From assembly GCA_033032175.1 (NCBI GenBank), contig CM065318.1, positions 8,494,001-8,558,000 on the forward strand: 64,000 bases of DNA, in the 5' to 3' direction. Made by a program: the position numbers and the translations under genes. Below, piece by piece: positions 25,731 through 37,829 of this stretch (position 1 is its first letter; every line of letters begins with the position of its first letter). The DNA comes from Saturnia japonica. Its lineage: Eukaryota; Arthropoda; Insecta; Lepidoptera; Saturniidae. The notes beneath the pieces were generated by a model. That model ran no database searches and had not been told where the DNA came from. It saw nothing but the letters and a program-made list of their open reading frames with translations.

Positions 25731-26987
25731 TTATGTCATGGTACCAAAGACAGGGTTGTGTCTACAGATACTAGGCCCATACTCCATATATGCTTGTTTA
25801 GTGTGGCAAACTTGGTAAAATTCAGGTGTAGAGGCAAGCATACTACCTCCAAACCAGACAGCATATCGTTGCATGTTGTGAGATATAACTTGCACATCAA
25901 TAGGCTTTGGTGTAATACGACCTTCCGACAACATAGTAGACAGTTTCAGCCTAGCATCAACAGTTCTCTTAATGTCTCGTTGCAACCTCCTTCCAAAGTC
26001 ACGGAACATTGTTGATCCTCCTGACAACACTATATTACCATATAATCCTCTTCGTACATCAATTGGGCAAGATTGAATGACTTCATCCACCATCTCATTT
26101 AATGGTACAGTAAAATCAGCATTTGAGAATTCTGGGTGGAAGAATATTTCTGGTCCCAGGAATCTCTCATAACCAACATCTACCGTGAATGGATTCTTGG
26201 TGATTGCATTTATCCCTGTATATTTTTTCATCCATTTCACAGGGTCACTGTCATATTTAGCAAACTCCTTTGCAATATCTGGGCAGATATAGCTGTATCT
26301 CTCTTTAATGGCTTTTGCTGTTTCTAGGCTTTGTTCTGGAGGTATTCCAACCTCACGTTCTCTAAGCAAAGACTGTATAAATGAAGTAATATTTCTACCT
26401 GCGATTGGTATATGTTTGATGCAAGATCCAATTACATAGCCTTCTGCGACAGGCACTATATGAGTAACACCATCACCACTGTCAACAACAATACCTGTAA
26501 AGGTTCGTTCTGCTGATGTACGAGATTTCCATGATGCAGCGAGAGCGAGCACAGCTTGTACAGCAATGTACAACCCAGGCACATTGAAAGACTCGAACAT
26601 TATCTCAGCTAAGTATTCCCTATTTTCTGGCGTGTTTAGCGGTGGTTCAGTGAGCAGGAAATGATGATCTTCAGGTTCAGCACGCAAGTATTTGAAGATA
26701 CATTGCTCTATGTACCTCTCCATCAAGTCCCAATCCTCAACGAGACCGTGCCGCACGGGATATTTCACAGAGTATCCAGTCGCGTCAAATGCTTCATCTC
26801 CGATAAAGAAATCTAAATCTTCTACGGCCTTAGTCATGCGCCGAGTACTTTGATCGCCAACTTTTGCAGTTTCCTTTATCGCGATTGCTGATGGAATTAT
26901 AAACTGGGGCTCCTTGTTGCCGGCGAAGCCTAATTTTGTGTACCCAGTTCCAACGTCGATAACACATGCTGGTAAATGGTCACCCAT
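25731..26987 (-). CDS. Arp3: Actin-related protein 3 (Arp2/3 complex subunit)
   Basis: Encodes a complete 418-residue protein, the usual length of Arp3. Arp3 pairs with Arp2 in the seven-subunit Arp2/3 complex that nucleates branched actin filaments at the cell cortex. The actin fold is clear: phosphate-1 loop [13 protein letters not shown] at residues 11-23, second phosphate loop [14 protein letters not shown] from 167, and adenosine motif [10 protein letters not shown] from 321. It also has Arp3-specific sequence such as [13 protein letters not shown] (189-201) and the tail [33 protein letters not shown]. Start: the ATG gives the canonical [13 protein letters not shown] opening. The frame is uninterrupted by introns, unlike the two other host genes here. 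There are no stops or shifts, so it looks functional. A TTTATT (minus-strand AATAAA) near 25401 could be the poly-A signal. A functional retrocopy is possible but no poly-A tract or target duplication is seen. Confidence 0.96.
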   Translation of the reverse strand: MGDHLPACVIDVGTGYTKLGFAGNKEPQFIIPSAIAIKETAKVGDQSTRRMTKAVEDLDFFIGDEAFDATGYSVKYPVRHGLVEDWDLMERYIEQCIFKYLRAEPEDHHFLLTEPPLNTPENREYLAEIMFESFNVPGLYIAVQAVLALAASWKSRTSAERTFTGIVVDSGDGVTHIVPVAEGYVIGSCIKHIPIAGRNITSFIQSLLREREVGIPPEQSLETAKAIKERYSYICPDIAKEFAKYDSDPVKWMKKYTGINAITKNPFTVDVGYERFLGPEIFFHPEFSNADFTVPLNEMVDEVIQSCPIDVRRGLYGNIVLSGGSTMFRDFGRRLQRDIKRTVDARLKLSTMLSEGRITPKPIDVQVISHNMQRYAVWFGGSMLASTPEFYQVCHTKQAYMEYGPSICRHNPVFGTMT

Positions 26988-27358
26988 TTTATATACAAGT
27001 TAATTTACGTTCTAATGAAATTATCTTATACAGATTCAAGTGAAATTTTAATGGGTGCGGTATGATCAAATCACTTCGCTATCGCTATTTTGACGATTGT
27101 AAACGTCAAATCTGTCATTGATGATTAATGAAATTACGTTTCGTTCCACTCTATAATTTAACATTTAAAAAAACATAAAAGTTCATGTTACACCAAACAT
27201 TACCTAAATAATATATGTACCTATTTATTACATTTAACTAATATTTACTCAATGATTATGTACCATATTTCAGTTTTACAGTCAATCCAAATTTCCACAC
27301 TATCGGTTCAGTTTATTGAAGATAGGATTTTGATACATATTTCTTATCTTTATTTAAA

Positions 27359-27540
27359 ACTAGCTGACACGCGCTACCTCGTCTGCGTCACTTAACAGAG
27401 AAAAAGAGAAAGGGTTGGTTAAAATCTTAAACTAAGTCGCCTTAATTGGTGGTTGTAAGGGGTCGGGGGGTTGGGGTGAAGTAGGGGAGCTGCCCTCCAC
27501 TCTTTCATGCATGCATTTTAAATTTAATAAAAGATATACA
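27359..27540 (+). repeat. LINE-type 3' end fragment
   Basis: Opens CTAGCTGACACGCGCTACCT and then diverges into a G-rich patch around 27455-27490. Related to families A and C by its opening only. Confidence 0.45.
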
Positions 27541-28544
27541 GGTCAGTATGTTGGAGTTTTGACTTGTTACCATTGTTTAAATAGCTAGCAATTAATAAAT
27601 GGTGACCGACCTGAACCTAACTCACCGTTTGTTACTACGTTACCTCGTTGACGGCTCGGGTTCTTGACCAAGACCAGTGCTTTATAACATTGTTGAAATC
27701 ACGAAAGGAATCAGTGACAGTAAGAGCCATTATGAGAGTCAGTAAGCCATGGTTGTCCAAAAACGTAGCCAAGTCGTAAAAAATCGGTTTACAAAAGCGT
27801 AGCGAAGTGGCTGAGGTAAGAGAAAAAACCACGAAAAAGTACTTTTACATAAACAAACAAGCAACGGAATGGCGATAAAATAATATAACAAATAAATAAA
27901 ATGGCGGTTGTGTTTCGTTTCATGTATTTTGACAGCTGTAGCATAAAAGACACTAAAAAACTTACCCAAAGTAACAATAATTTCATTGCATTACACGCAT
28001 TTGCGAATCTTTACAAGATTCTATGGAATTTTAAAAAATAATTTAAAATATCTAGATTTATTTCCGGCGGCGAAAATTATATGGGGAGGTTTGAGACGGA
28101 CCCCTTGAACTCTCAAAATCATTAAATTCAGACGACTTGGTTTAAGATCCAAGCCAAAGGGTTAGAGAGTGCGTCATAGGCACTGTAATATAGGTACCGC
28201 CCGCCTCCCACATTATTCTGCATTATAAAAATGCACTCGCAATACTTGATCATTATTTTGCTGTGGTGTTATTTGAAAACTGTGATATCTCCTAAGATAT
28301 GCATTTAAATCAATTACTGTAAATAGCAGTTTTGTTCAATACTAGCGATGAATAGGTAACGCATTTATTTCGATAAGGATTAATACCATGTATACCTTTA
28401 AAATCACCTTCGCAAATTATTCATTATTTTAGAATAAATTTTATTACCATAAAAAAGGTTATATTGAGTAAACCTTGTCGCTTTTTTTAGAACTTTTCAA
28501 GAGTAACAATTTCGTCACACACGATTGTAGCGTAACTTTAACCA

Positions 28545-28765
28545 TTCACGTAGCGCACGCAGTGGAAACTCTCAAACGGAATAAATTACCCCCGATTTTG
28601 CAACATTTTTTATTGATGCTCCGCTGCTATTGGCCGTAGCGTGATATTATATATCCTATAGCTTTCCTCGATAAACGGGCTATCCAACACTAAAACATTT
28701 TTTCCATTCGAATCAGTAGTTCCTGAGATTAGCGTGTTCAACCAAACAAACTCTTCAGCTTTACA
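28545..28765 (+). repeat. LINE-type 3' end, diverged family B relative
   Basis: Contains GTAGCGCACGCAGTGGAAAC, ATATCCTATAGCTTTCCTCG, the TTCGAATCAGTAGTTCCTGA phrase and a GATTAGCGTGTTCAACCAAA close. The same last two phrases end the family B copies at 13735 and 63270. Confidence 0.55.
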
Positions 28766-29059
28766 ATATTAGTATTTTTTTAAATAAGTAATTTCGAATG
28801 TAGGTATAAAACTACTACTAAAATTATAATGTATTGTACTTACACAAAAAACCCATTCCTCTGTGAATGGGAGTTGATAGGTACTAGAAGAAATAGCTAT
28901 ATTTCGTAGATAAAGGATACTTGATACTTCTTCTTTTTAACTTGGCAACAAGTCCCCTTTATATTGAAGGCCATTATCGAGTGAAGAATGCCTTGACCTG
29001 TGGAGATTTTAGTATTCTAACTCTTGTTAGAACTTTCTAGGCAGTTTTTGTGGCATTTC

Positions 29060-29346
29060 AGTATTCATGGTTCATGTTACCTATTATTTCCAAACCACTT
29101 TTTTATTTGTGCACAATAACCAAGCTATTTATGCTGAAAACGGTGCTGACATAGTTCTTTTTGCAAACGACACTTCACTAATATTTAAAGTGAAAAGAAT
29201 AAATTCGCAGCTTCGGTTATTAAACAATAATTTTGTTAAAATCTCTGAATTATGGTTTGCTTTAAATAATTTAGTGCTAAATGCAAATAAAATCAAATGT
29301 ATGAGATTTGCCTTGCCCAATGTTCGGCGTGTTGATAATAGTACCT
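29060..29346 (+). pseudogene. Jockey-like LINE reverse transcriptase, 5' part of a split copy
   Basis: Encodes ADIVLFANDTSLIFKVKR (the FADD catalytic box of reverse transcriptase, here FAND) and LNNLVLNANKIKCMRFALP, a typical segment just after the active site of Jockey-clade LINEs. The copy is broken by stops upstream. The reading stops at 29346, where a foreign insertion begins and resumes after 30418. Confidence 0.75.
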
Positions 29347-30411
29347 TTAGCGGAGGTAAGTAACAGAGAGTAAAGTTCCTCATCCGCCATAGAAAAGGGA
29401 GGATCCTCCGGCCAGACGGGTGCTATGTCTGGCGAGCAGCTATCCCGGCGGATGTTTTTTTTTTTAACAGACTACACTGTTAGCCTTAGTGGCCCTATCC
29501 AAAAACAGAGCCACTGCGGCTTTTACAGCTTCACCGGACTTGGGGGCGAGCGCTTAGGGCACTCAGCCGCGAAAGTTTGTGACGACCCGCACGAGGGTGC
29601 CAGAGTGGCCGAACCTCGGCTCGGGCGGTCGTCGCGAATGCGAAAAGGTCGCGATCTAACTAATTCCCTAATCCTAAGAGAATTCGAACTAACTAACATA
29701 TACTCATATGCACGTTCCCCTCCTCCTGGGAGGAAGGAGTGGATCATGCGTATGTGAATTTAGTAATCGGAATGGATTTTTCTACACTAACTAGCGCAAA
29801 AAAAGAAAAAAAAGGTCCCTTACAGAACCTATGTACCTGTGTGGTGTGCACGTGTGTGTTGTTCATACGTGTGTAAATGTTGTGTGTGGGTAGCTATGTG
29901 TTGCACGTATAGTGTCACTTTGTATCGCGAGGGCGGCTGCCTGACCCAAGGGCTTCACACCGAGGAACGGACCTAGGCTTGGGTTGCCGCTAGAGAGGGT
30001 GGACGTGATGGGTGTGCGGGAGCGAAGTTAACCGCCCGTCCTCTGCGGAGAGAACGGTGGTTACGCGGGCGTGGGCGGTGGCACGCTCTGTTTGGAGAGA
30101 TGGTGGCATAGAACGCGTTAGCTGTTTCGATTTGTTTGAGCGGGTCAGTGAAGATATTACGCGGCCGGCTTATATCAAAGTTGCCGCTTTGAATAAGGGA
30201 TTCGCGTGGTTCGACGCGGTGTCGAAATAAGAGCGAGAAAGGTGTTTCCGACGGTTGTAGTCGGGTTCTTGTATAATATACTCAACGATTGAGTTAATTT
30301 CTATAGCGCAATGTAGGATAGTAGGATGCGTCTTATGTGGCTAGTTAGATGTCGCTATGTGTCGTTACGTAGTTGCGTCGATGCGTCAGTAGTGGCGAGA
30401 GATGTCCCTAC
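29347..30411 (+). mobile_element. Unclassified 1.07-kb GC-rich insertion inside a Jockey LINE
   Basis: Bounded by a 7-bp direct duplication AGTACCT at 29340-29346 and 30412-30418, with LINE coding sequence resuming on both sides. The insert is GC-richer than its host and has no terminal inverted repeat. It starts TTAGCGGAGGTAAGTAACAG and ends GAGAGATGTCCCTAC. Inside are a T-run (29456-29466), a GT-rich stretch (29835-29890) and a block at 29930-30110. That block recurs inverted at 48120-48395 (CACACCGAGGAACGGACCTA; GAAGTTAACCGCCCGTCC). The reading frames (29425-29757, 30012-30230) match no protein I recognise. A truncated non-LTR element or a LARD/TRIM-type element are alternatives. Confidence 0.6.
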
Positions 30412-30418
30412 AGTACCT

Positions 30419-31240
30419 ATCAAGATAGAAGGTAATTTAGTACCTAAACTTAGTTGATAATGCTGTCCAGAGATAAATATCATACTGTCTTCTTGGGTAT
30501 TAAGCTTGATTGAAAATTACGAGGTCCGCATGTTAAAACTTTGGCGGAAAGATTAAGCTTTGCTGCATTCGCGGTACACTATGTTTTGCCAGTGAACAGA
30601 TATTGCCAGTGCTAGGTTATAGTCTACTTCGCTTACTTTCATAGCTTAATTTCTTACGTTGTTTTGCTGTGGGGTTCAATAGTTGAGGTAGACACCATAT
30701 TTATATTACAAAAGCAAGCGGTTCGTGCAATCTACAACCGGAGACCTCGCGAATCACTAAAGAACAAATTCCAGGAATATAGAAAATTAACTTTTTCCAT
30801 GAAATACATCCTTGACAACTTAGTATTTTCGCAAAAACTTAGTCAAGCTAGATTTTACAATGAACAGCAAAATGTTAATAGGTTCTAGAAATAAAGATAA
30901 ATTAGTCATACCGTGTATTACACTTAGAAAGACTATTATTAGTTTTTAAGTAGTAGTGTTATGTTCTATAAGATCCCGAAGCACGTTACTGATTTGCCGG
31001 ACAAGTTCAAGGACCATATCAAGCGAGTTTTATTGTCAAAAGCTTTTAAAGGATGGTAAAGTGAATGATAGTGATGTGATGCCTGGAAGTGACTCCCACT
31101 CTGTGCATCCACTAAATTATTATTATTATTGTAACTATTATGTTAACACTTGTACAGTTGAAAAAAAAAGATAACCCTGATCGAGTTTCTTACCGGTTCT
31201 TCTCGACGACTGGGATGTTTTCCGAACCGGCAGTAGTGTT
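30419..31240 (+). pseudogene. Jockey-like LINE reverse transcriptase, 3' part and tail of the split copy
   Basis: Continues the element interrupted at 29346. After several stops it shows a CTTGGGTATTAAGCTTGA block (the FLGIxLD motif) and the LAERLSFAAFAVHYVLP region. Then come VLLWGSIVEVDTIFILQKQA and VRAIYNRRPRESLKNKFQEY, the C-terminal thumb of Jockey/CR1-type ORF2. The tail encodes KVTDLPDKFKDH-like sequence in another frame. It ends near 31240 before an AATAAAGATTATTTTCATTT sequence. Inactive. Confidence 0.75.
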
Positions 31241-31244
31241 TTAA

Positions 31245-32520
31245 AATTCATAAGTACCTAAATTAAATAAAGATTATTTTCATTTTGATGCAAAATATCA
31301 CCTGGGTCGAAAAACAAATTTATGAATATAAAACCTAATGGCAGGTTAAAATCCCGCCACATCTACTTGATACCTACGTCTTATAATACGTAGGTACCAA
31401 AATGTCCGACAGAAATAATTTAAATATTTTTTAACGTTTAAAAATTAAAATAAAGTATATATTTATTTATATTGCAGTTGCTTGTCGATTGCCGAATTTC
31501 CACAATCCAGTAAGTCTTTGGAAAAATTGATGTCACTGTTTAGTGAATGAATTGGTAGCAGCTGGGAAGCATTTAGGGATCGGAAACAGGGGGCTTTAGA
31601 TTTGAGGCCTAGGGGCCTAGCCTCCACGGCCCACAATAACTTTTGAATTCTGAAATAAGAAATATACAAGTGCTCACAAACAAAAGATATTTACAGTCTC
31701 AGAACACAGAAAGAACTTTAGTCATGAAGCACTTTTTTAAACATCTCAAAATCTCCATTTTTTCATAGACCCAGGAATGATTGCAAGATTGAAAATAGGA
31801 CCTACTTGGTTCAAATATTTCTGGGAATACGAACTTAATATCAATAAAAATACAAATAATTACAAGCATGTAGTAATTATTTATTGTGACCTAATTTTAT
31901 GCTATATATACATAATCTATTTTACAGGGATGTAACATAAATTTGTTAACAGGGCTATTAATTTTTAACAAGATTACAAAATAATATATGTAATTATTTT
32001 CGAAGGAAATCCCGGTCAATTTATGGCTACCAAAGATAAATTTATAATTCTAGAATGTCGATCGTTGTGACACTTCTATTTTCCTTCATTCTTGCTTTAC
32101 GTCTCGATTGGCCTAATTGTATCAAACCATTAATTAAAAATCCAAACAAATAAGGTATGCAGTTTATAGTTTTTACAAAATTGAAGTACCCATTCACCAA
32201 TAATATATTTTTCAAGTAACTTTATTTTACTTTATCAATGCACAATATAATAGAAAAATACTTTTACCTAAATTTCATAAGCTAGTTTTCTTTATTCAAT
32301 TAAATAATAAACAGTAAATAATAGGGGATTCATTAGTATTTGTTAAATTTTAGGTGAATAAAGGTCGGTTTTATTTTTACGATAAAAAATACATCTAACA
32401 TCTTTCAATACTGATATCAAAAACTGGAACAATCTTAAATACTTAATATAATATGGTTTTCAATAAATTTTGAAATATGCCATTCTAAATATTTAACCGT
32501 TTACATTTTATGGGATTTTC
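31245..32520. other. AT-rich intergenic stretch, nothing recognised
   Basis: No exon or element recognised. The 68-codon frame at 31463-31669 has no support. Confidence 0.4.
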
Positions 32521-32535
32521 AAGGTTATGCATTAC

Positions 32536-32732
32536 TAGGGATGTGCGATGTTAGAGAAACATCGATAAGTAAACATTGCTGTCCAAAAACATCGATGTGT
32601 TATTAATATCCAAGTGAACGAGTTTTTTTTTTTGGTTGTTACATCTGATTCTCGAACCCTATGGAAACATCAATGTTCGATGTTTTTTCCTAACATCGAC
32701 GTTAAAACATCGATGAATATCGAACATTCCAA
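32536..32732. mobile_element. hAT-like non-autonomous element (MITE) with 8-bp target duplication
   Basis: A 197-bp element flanked by identical 8-mers TGCATTAC at 32528-32535 and 32733-32740. The termini are TAGGGATGTGCGATG and, read inward from the right, TTGGAATGTTCGATA; 11 of 15 positions match. The interior carries repeated and inverted copies of AACATCGATG. An 8-bp duplication plus short terminal inverted repeats is the hAT signature. There is no coding capacity. It sits just beyond the likely 3' end of the LEPROT gene. Confidence 0.75.
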
Positions 32733-33178
32733 TGCATTACCCTAACAATGTCTCAATAAACAAATAATGTTTAATTTTAGTTTTCTTAAACAATTTACTT
32801 AAATTCTTTAATAGCAGTGCAGAATTATGTACAATACATTTGATGTAGCATGTCATAATATATCAAACTTAATAAATAAATCAACATTTATTTTGAGTAT
32901 AAAACTTGTTAAAATTGAAGAAAACAATACTCAACATAAAAATAATCTTTTCAAGAGTACTGAGATATTTCCAACTATTATTCCAAACTTGTGCCAATAA
33001 AATAGTAATCATTCTCCATTCTTAGCAACTATTATTCATGTAATTTAACACAAGTTTACTCTAATCAGTATCAATATATCAGACTTAATAATAAATTTAC
33101 GAAACCACAGCGCATCTAACGATAATTTCGCCTAATATTCGTGTTCGTCTGTTCTGTTGATACAGTGTTCTAGATTTC

Positions 33179-36100
33179 TCACCACATAGCATAATCGGAT
33201 TCCTCATTGTCAAAGATGGTGAAAAAGCCAAATATTGTGAGGTACACTACGACGTTACCAGCTAGTGTGAGATAACACGCACCCCAGAAAATCTGTAACA
33301 TAAAGTGGAAATAATATAATGAATTTGTGGTTTTGTTAACATTAAAATACAGAATTAGGCAGCAAAATTTCTTCAAAGCCCTTTGGCTTCAGACGTCACA
33401 AAAATGTATGTAAAATTGACAAATATGCCTTCCCCGGGAGCTGAGTTATTAGACGCGTTTTACCTGAAATAAAACGCATATTAAAATACTTCCCTTATTC
33501 CCCTATAAGAACGTTTAAAATTATATAATGCTCAATACTACACAAACAGCACATCTGAAATACTAAGAACACGAAAAATGAACCTGTCGGCCGGGGTTCG
33601 TAGTGTTTTGTATATCCCGTCACACATACACCGCATATTTTGAGATTTGTGACGTCACAACGTGAAAGTTCCTGCAGATTATTTAATTTGCACGGAATAC
33701 AATTAAAATTGAATAACTTTCATGTATTTTTATTATGTTACAATTTATATGCATGTAATTTTTTTGGTGTCATTGGAAACTTCCTTATTGTGTTATTTAC
33801 CCAAATTACATATACATAGTAACATGAAAATTATTTAACAAATTAAAACCAAGCAGGATTTACATTGACATCAAAATTCAATTTGATTTACTTAATAAAG
33901 ATAAAAGAACTATATTATTGATACAAACCACGAGAGATCGGGCGAGTACTATGGGTAGAGCAAATGAGCTAACAAGGACTCCCATTGTAATGAATACGGC
34001 TGTGTCCATGCAAGCAGAGTTAGTGCCACCTGTGCCATCTGTGTGTCGGCGAGCAATCATTGTTGGAATTGGGCACAGTATGTAGAAAAGTACAACAAAA
34101 AATGGCCACCATGTCCTGAAACACATCACATTTTATGTTATTAAAAAAATATATCTTACACATTGCTCAAACTTAATAACTTGTTCAAAAATCACATTAC
34201 ATTGTCTTTTGCTAATACAGTATTGAGTTTATCGCATCTTTAAATCCATATATTAGGGATTATAGTTGACTTTGAACTTCTACACAATACATTCTTAGTC
34301 TGCCTTTATCTTTAAGTCACATTTTTTCGAAAACCTTCAAGGTTCATCATTTGTTATCACAGACCTCTCAAATCTCAGATACTTATGAGTATTTCTGGCT
34401 TAAAAGACAATGTAACTGTCATATAAACATATTTCACTCATTTCAAATTTTGTAAGGGATGATTATAAATAATTATACTAAAAAGGCTTTGTAAAATTTT
34501 CAATATTTTTATGTTATAAGAGTTTTGGCCATGACTGTACTCAAATTAGAAATTCAACAAAGGAAAATAATGTTATAACATCAAATTTTTTTTTATCATT
34601 ATAGAATAAAGAACTGCCACAATAAATGCTAACATAGGTGACCCATTAACATCTAATAAAATAACAATTTTTCATTATATTTATATATTCGGGGAAAAAG
34701 TGTTTTCGCATAAACTTGTTATAAAATTTCTTTGGCTGTACTATTTGTATTTAGCTGGTTGTAGTAACATTAAAAAGGTTACATTAAAAATAATAAATAA
34801 AAATAGTTGTTTCCCATTATTTTTCATTTGATTTACTTTCTGTAAAAACGAGTGAATCTAATGAAGATTTCGATACATTTAAAAATACTATTACAAAAAA
34901 GGCACAAATGCAACTAAAGCAGAGAAAAAAAATTGTTTTGTTTATGGACCTAATGCTGTGTCAGTAAGAGTAGCACAAAGTTGGTGCAAACGTTTTCAGT
35001 CTGAAAATTTTGATGTTAAAGATGCACCTCGCTCTGGTCGCCCTGTTACGAATAAAATGGACGCCATTTTTTAAAAACTGGATCACGATCGGCATTTCAG
35101 TAGTTACGATGTAGCTGAAGAACTAGATATTGACCATAAAACAGTTATAACACATTTAAAGAAAGCTGGCTATACCAAAAAGCTCGATATTTGGGTGCCA
35201 CACAAGCTCACTGAAAGAAACCTAATGAAATGTGTACTCATTTGCGAGTCATTATTGAGACGAAATGAAACCAAGCCGTTTTTGAAGAGATTGATAACTG
35301 GCGATGAAAAGTGGGTCATGTACGACAAGAACGTGCGAAAAAGGAAGTACGAAAAAGGTTGTGATCTAAGGTTGGCCAGGCTTCACAAACTGTGGCTAAA
35401 CCTAGGTTAACTCGAAATAAGGTGATGCTGTATGTATGGTGGGATTGGAAGGGTATTGTTCATTATGAGCTTTCGAAAACCATCGATTCAGATCTCTACT
35501 GCCAACAACTGATGAGATTAAAGGAAGCAGTTTAGAGAAAGCAGCCAGAATTGATCAACAGGAAGGGTGTGGTCTTTCATCACGATGACGCAAGACCACA
35601 CACATCTTTAGCCACTCAGCAAAAATTAGGAGTTTGGCTGGGAGATGTTAGTGCATCCACCATATAGCCCTGATCTTGCACCTTCAGATTTTCACCTGTT
35701 TCGGTCTCTTCACAATTTTTTAGGTTCTGTAAGGTTAACATCAAGAGATTACTGCAAAACTATTTCTTGCAATTGTTTTGATCAGTTGTCCCAAAGTTTC
35801 TACAGCAATGGAATCATATCTCTACCTACAAAATGGCAGAAAGTCATCGAACAAAATAAATGTAAATAAACTTCGATAAAAATGTCTTGAGTTTTCATAT
35901 AAAAATGCGAAGAATCTTTTTCCTCAACCTATTAAGTACTAGCTATACCAGTGGCCTCGCTCATGTGAACTACAGAATGCCATCAGTAGAGGGCACATGC
36001 AAATCATACTGTCCTTGCTTCTCCCCACCAACCAGAGTGCTCTGTGGGAGATAGTAGATAGACGAAAGCTGTCAACAACTTTTTTGTAAGTCTTTTTAAG

Positions 36101-37553
36101 ATCTACAATTATTTAGTAAATTACTTTGATATATCTTTTATTACTTAACTCAGCATAAGCCACTTAAAGACTTGAAGTGTTTTTTTTTTAAGATTTACCA
36201 TTATTATCACTGATTATTGTGTATGTTAGTTTAACAAACAAAATATATCCTATAACCTGGTCAGATAGCATAGCATGGATTTTAAAATTCCTATGTGAAT
36301 CAGATACGTAAGTGGTTTGCATATGAAAAGAACATAAATGGACAAACAGGCAGAGAGATGCTGGGTTTTATATGTACAGATTTGCTGTATTGTTAATCTG
36401 CTAAAATTAGAAGATATTAAATAGGCTATAGTAAACTTGGGTTTACAAGAAAATAATTGTATTTTTTCTTTCTTGTCTATAGTGAACATAAAATTATACA
36501 AAAGATAAAGTTACAACTTTTATATTTTGTACTTTCAGACTGAAATGCCAAACATTTGTCAAGTCCAATAAAAAAAAGGATAAATGTCATCCATGGGAGT
36601 CAAGTTTAAATTGTCTTGATTTTATGTGACCTTGAGAGCCAAACATATTATAAAAATACTTACTTGTATTGTGGTAATGCACAAGCTAGAATGACAAATG
36701 TCATTCCAATTGAACCAGCAAAAGCCAACGACACAAGACTGAAATATAAAAAAGTAATTTTAATTAATTTATCATAATGATTTAAAAAAAAGTAAGAATT
36801 TTTTTTTGAAATTAGAAAAATCTGATAACAGCATTCAGTTCGTTAGAACATGTTAATGTTCAGTTCATTAATACCTGTAGATATTATATCATTGTTATTA
36901 TTATTTCAAATGTCTGGGAAACCAAGCGTTACTGGTGTAAAATTTCATTTTTAAAAATAAAACAAATTGGTAAATATTTTAATTGATTTTCAGTAAAAAT
37001 ATCAAGGGTGTAAGGGCTAATTAACAAAAGTGTAAAGTTTGTCAAATTCACTTTAGTTAATTGTGTATCCGCACCAATAATATCATGTTGCATTTACAAA
37101 GAATGTAGGTATTCAAACAGATACTCTTGACCTCAATCTTAGGTAATCTGGTAACTTTAATATGAAAAGATATCTGCAATATTAATTTCCATAGAGTATT
37201 AAAAAAATGCTTTCATGTTTTGTAACCTACCTTTTGTAATATAATCTTATCTCACTGTAAACTAAAAATGTTCAACATAACAATATGCATTCCAAGTCAC
37301 AAGTACTCACCCTATTCATGTGTCCAAAGGTAGACAGGTACCGACAGATGTACATGAAAAGTAAAAATTACGATTTATTTAATACAAAATATAAATAATT
37401 TTGGATATACTTATACATAAACATTTCAATTTTCATTTTACAATATTGACTTGTAAATAAATGACTCATTATTATAAAGGTGACTTTCATGAATTCCTTT
37501 TATATTCTATTGTGTAAAGTACGGTATATACGCCTACCTTTAATTCCAGCCAT
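33179..37553 (-). CDS. LEPROT: LEPROT/Vps55-family endosomal membrane protein (four exons)
   Basis: The family comprises small four-helix membrane proteins of Golgi and endosomes, which act in sorting of receptors to the vacuole or lysosome. Exons on the minus strand: 37538-37553 (MAGIK), 36664-36738 ([20 protein letters not shown]), 33929-34115 and 33179-33292. The third covers [20 protein letters not shown] to [17 protein letters not shown]; the last covers [20 protein letters not shown] to DYAMW and the stop. Introns between exons 2/3 and 3/4 have GT-AG ends and join in phase. Total is about 130 residues, as in the family. Oddity: with the canonical donor AAAG|GTAGGC exon 1 gives one leftover base, but exon 2 after TTTCAG needs two, so the first join is one base out. 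Intron 2 contains a mariner. Family assignment is confident, the exact N-terminus is not. LEPROTL1 would be an equally fair name. Confidence 0.85.
34687..35929 (+). mobile_element. mariner (DD34D) element in the LEPROT intron, decayed
   Basis: Right end, read inward, GGTTGAGGAAAAAGATTCTT; left end TTCGGGGAAAAAGTGTTTTC, followed on both sides by CGCAT. TA lies on each side (34685-34687, 35930-35931). The plus-strand transposase is in pieces. [13 protein letters not shown] precedes a stop near 35071. The next piece holds [30 protein letters not shown] and [18 protein letters not shown] (first catalytic D) up to 35410. Then, with shifts, come [13 protein letters not shown] (second D) and [17 protein letters not shown] (third D), reading to 35869. 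Multiple stops and frameshifts make it inactive. It lies antisense to LEPROT, within its second intron. Confidence 0.85.
35938..36180 (+). repeat. LINE-type 3' end, family A fragment
   Basis: CTAGCTATACCAGTGGCCTC, ACTACAGAATGCCATC, then CAGCATAAGCCACTTAAAGA. It abuts the right end of the mariner. Confidence 0.55.
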
Positions 37554-37829
37554 TATCTTTAATTACTATATCTTACAAATAAATATTCACAATCAGAAAC
37601 AGAAAATCGCAAAAACATCAATCTTTCAAGTTTTCACAATACAGAAAAATTAAAACCCACAGAGCCACAGACTGCCACCAACCATAACCATTGACCACTT
37701 TCGTTTTCAAGATTCTACAAAAATGTAGCTGATTTCTACTAAATCTAATAACATTCAATCCGAGAGAGTTGAAAGCTTGTGAAAAATCGTTTTAAAACTT
37801 TATAGGTCGAAAATAATACCTCGTCATGT

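Noticed and set aside
25758..26327. Plus-strand frames of 63-85 codons
   Set aside because: They lie antisense within Arp3 and have no family resemblance; they are shadows of the real gene.
29425..30230. 110- and 72-codon frames as possible proteins of the unclassified insertion
   Set aside because: No domain is recognisable, and the related copy at 48120-48395 does not keep the frame.
37311..37355. Alternative first exon for LEPROT (15 codons ending at a GTGAGT donor)
   Set aside because: It ends in phase 0, which does not fit exon 2 either, and its residues do not resemble the family N-terminus.
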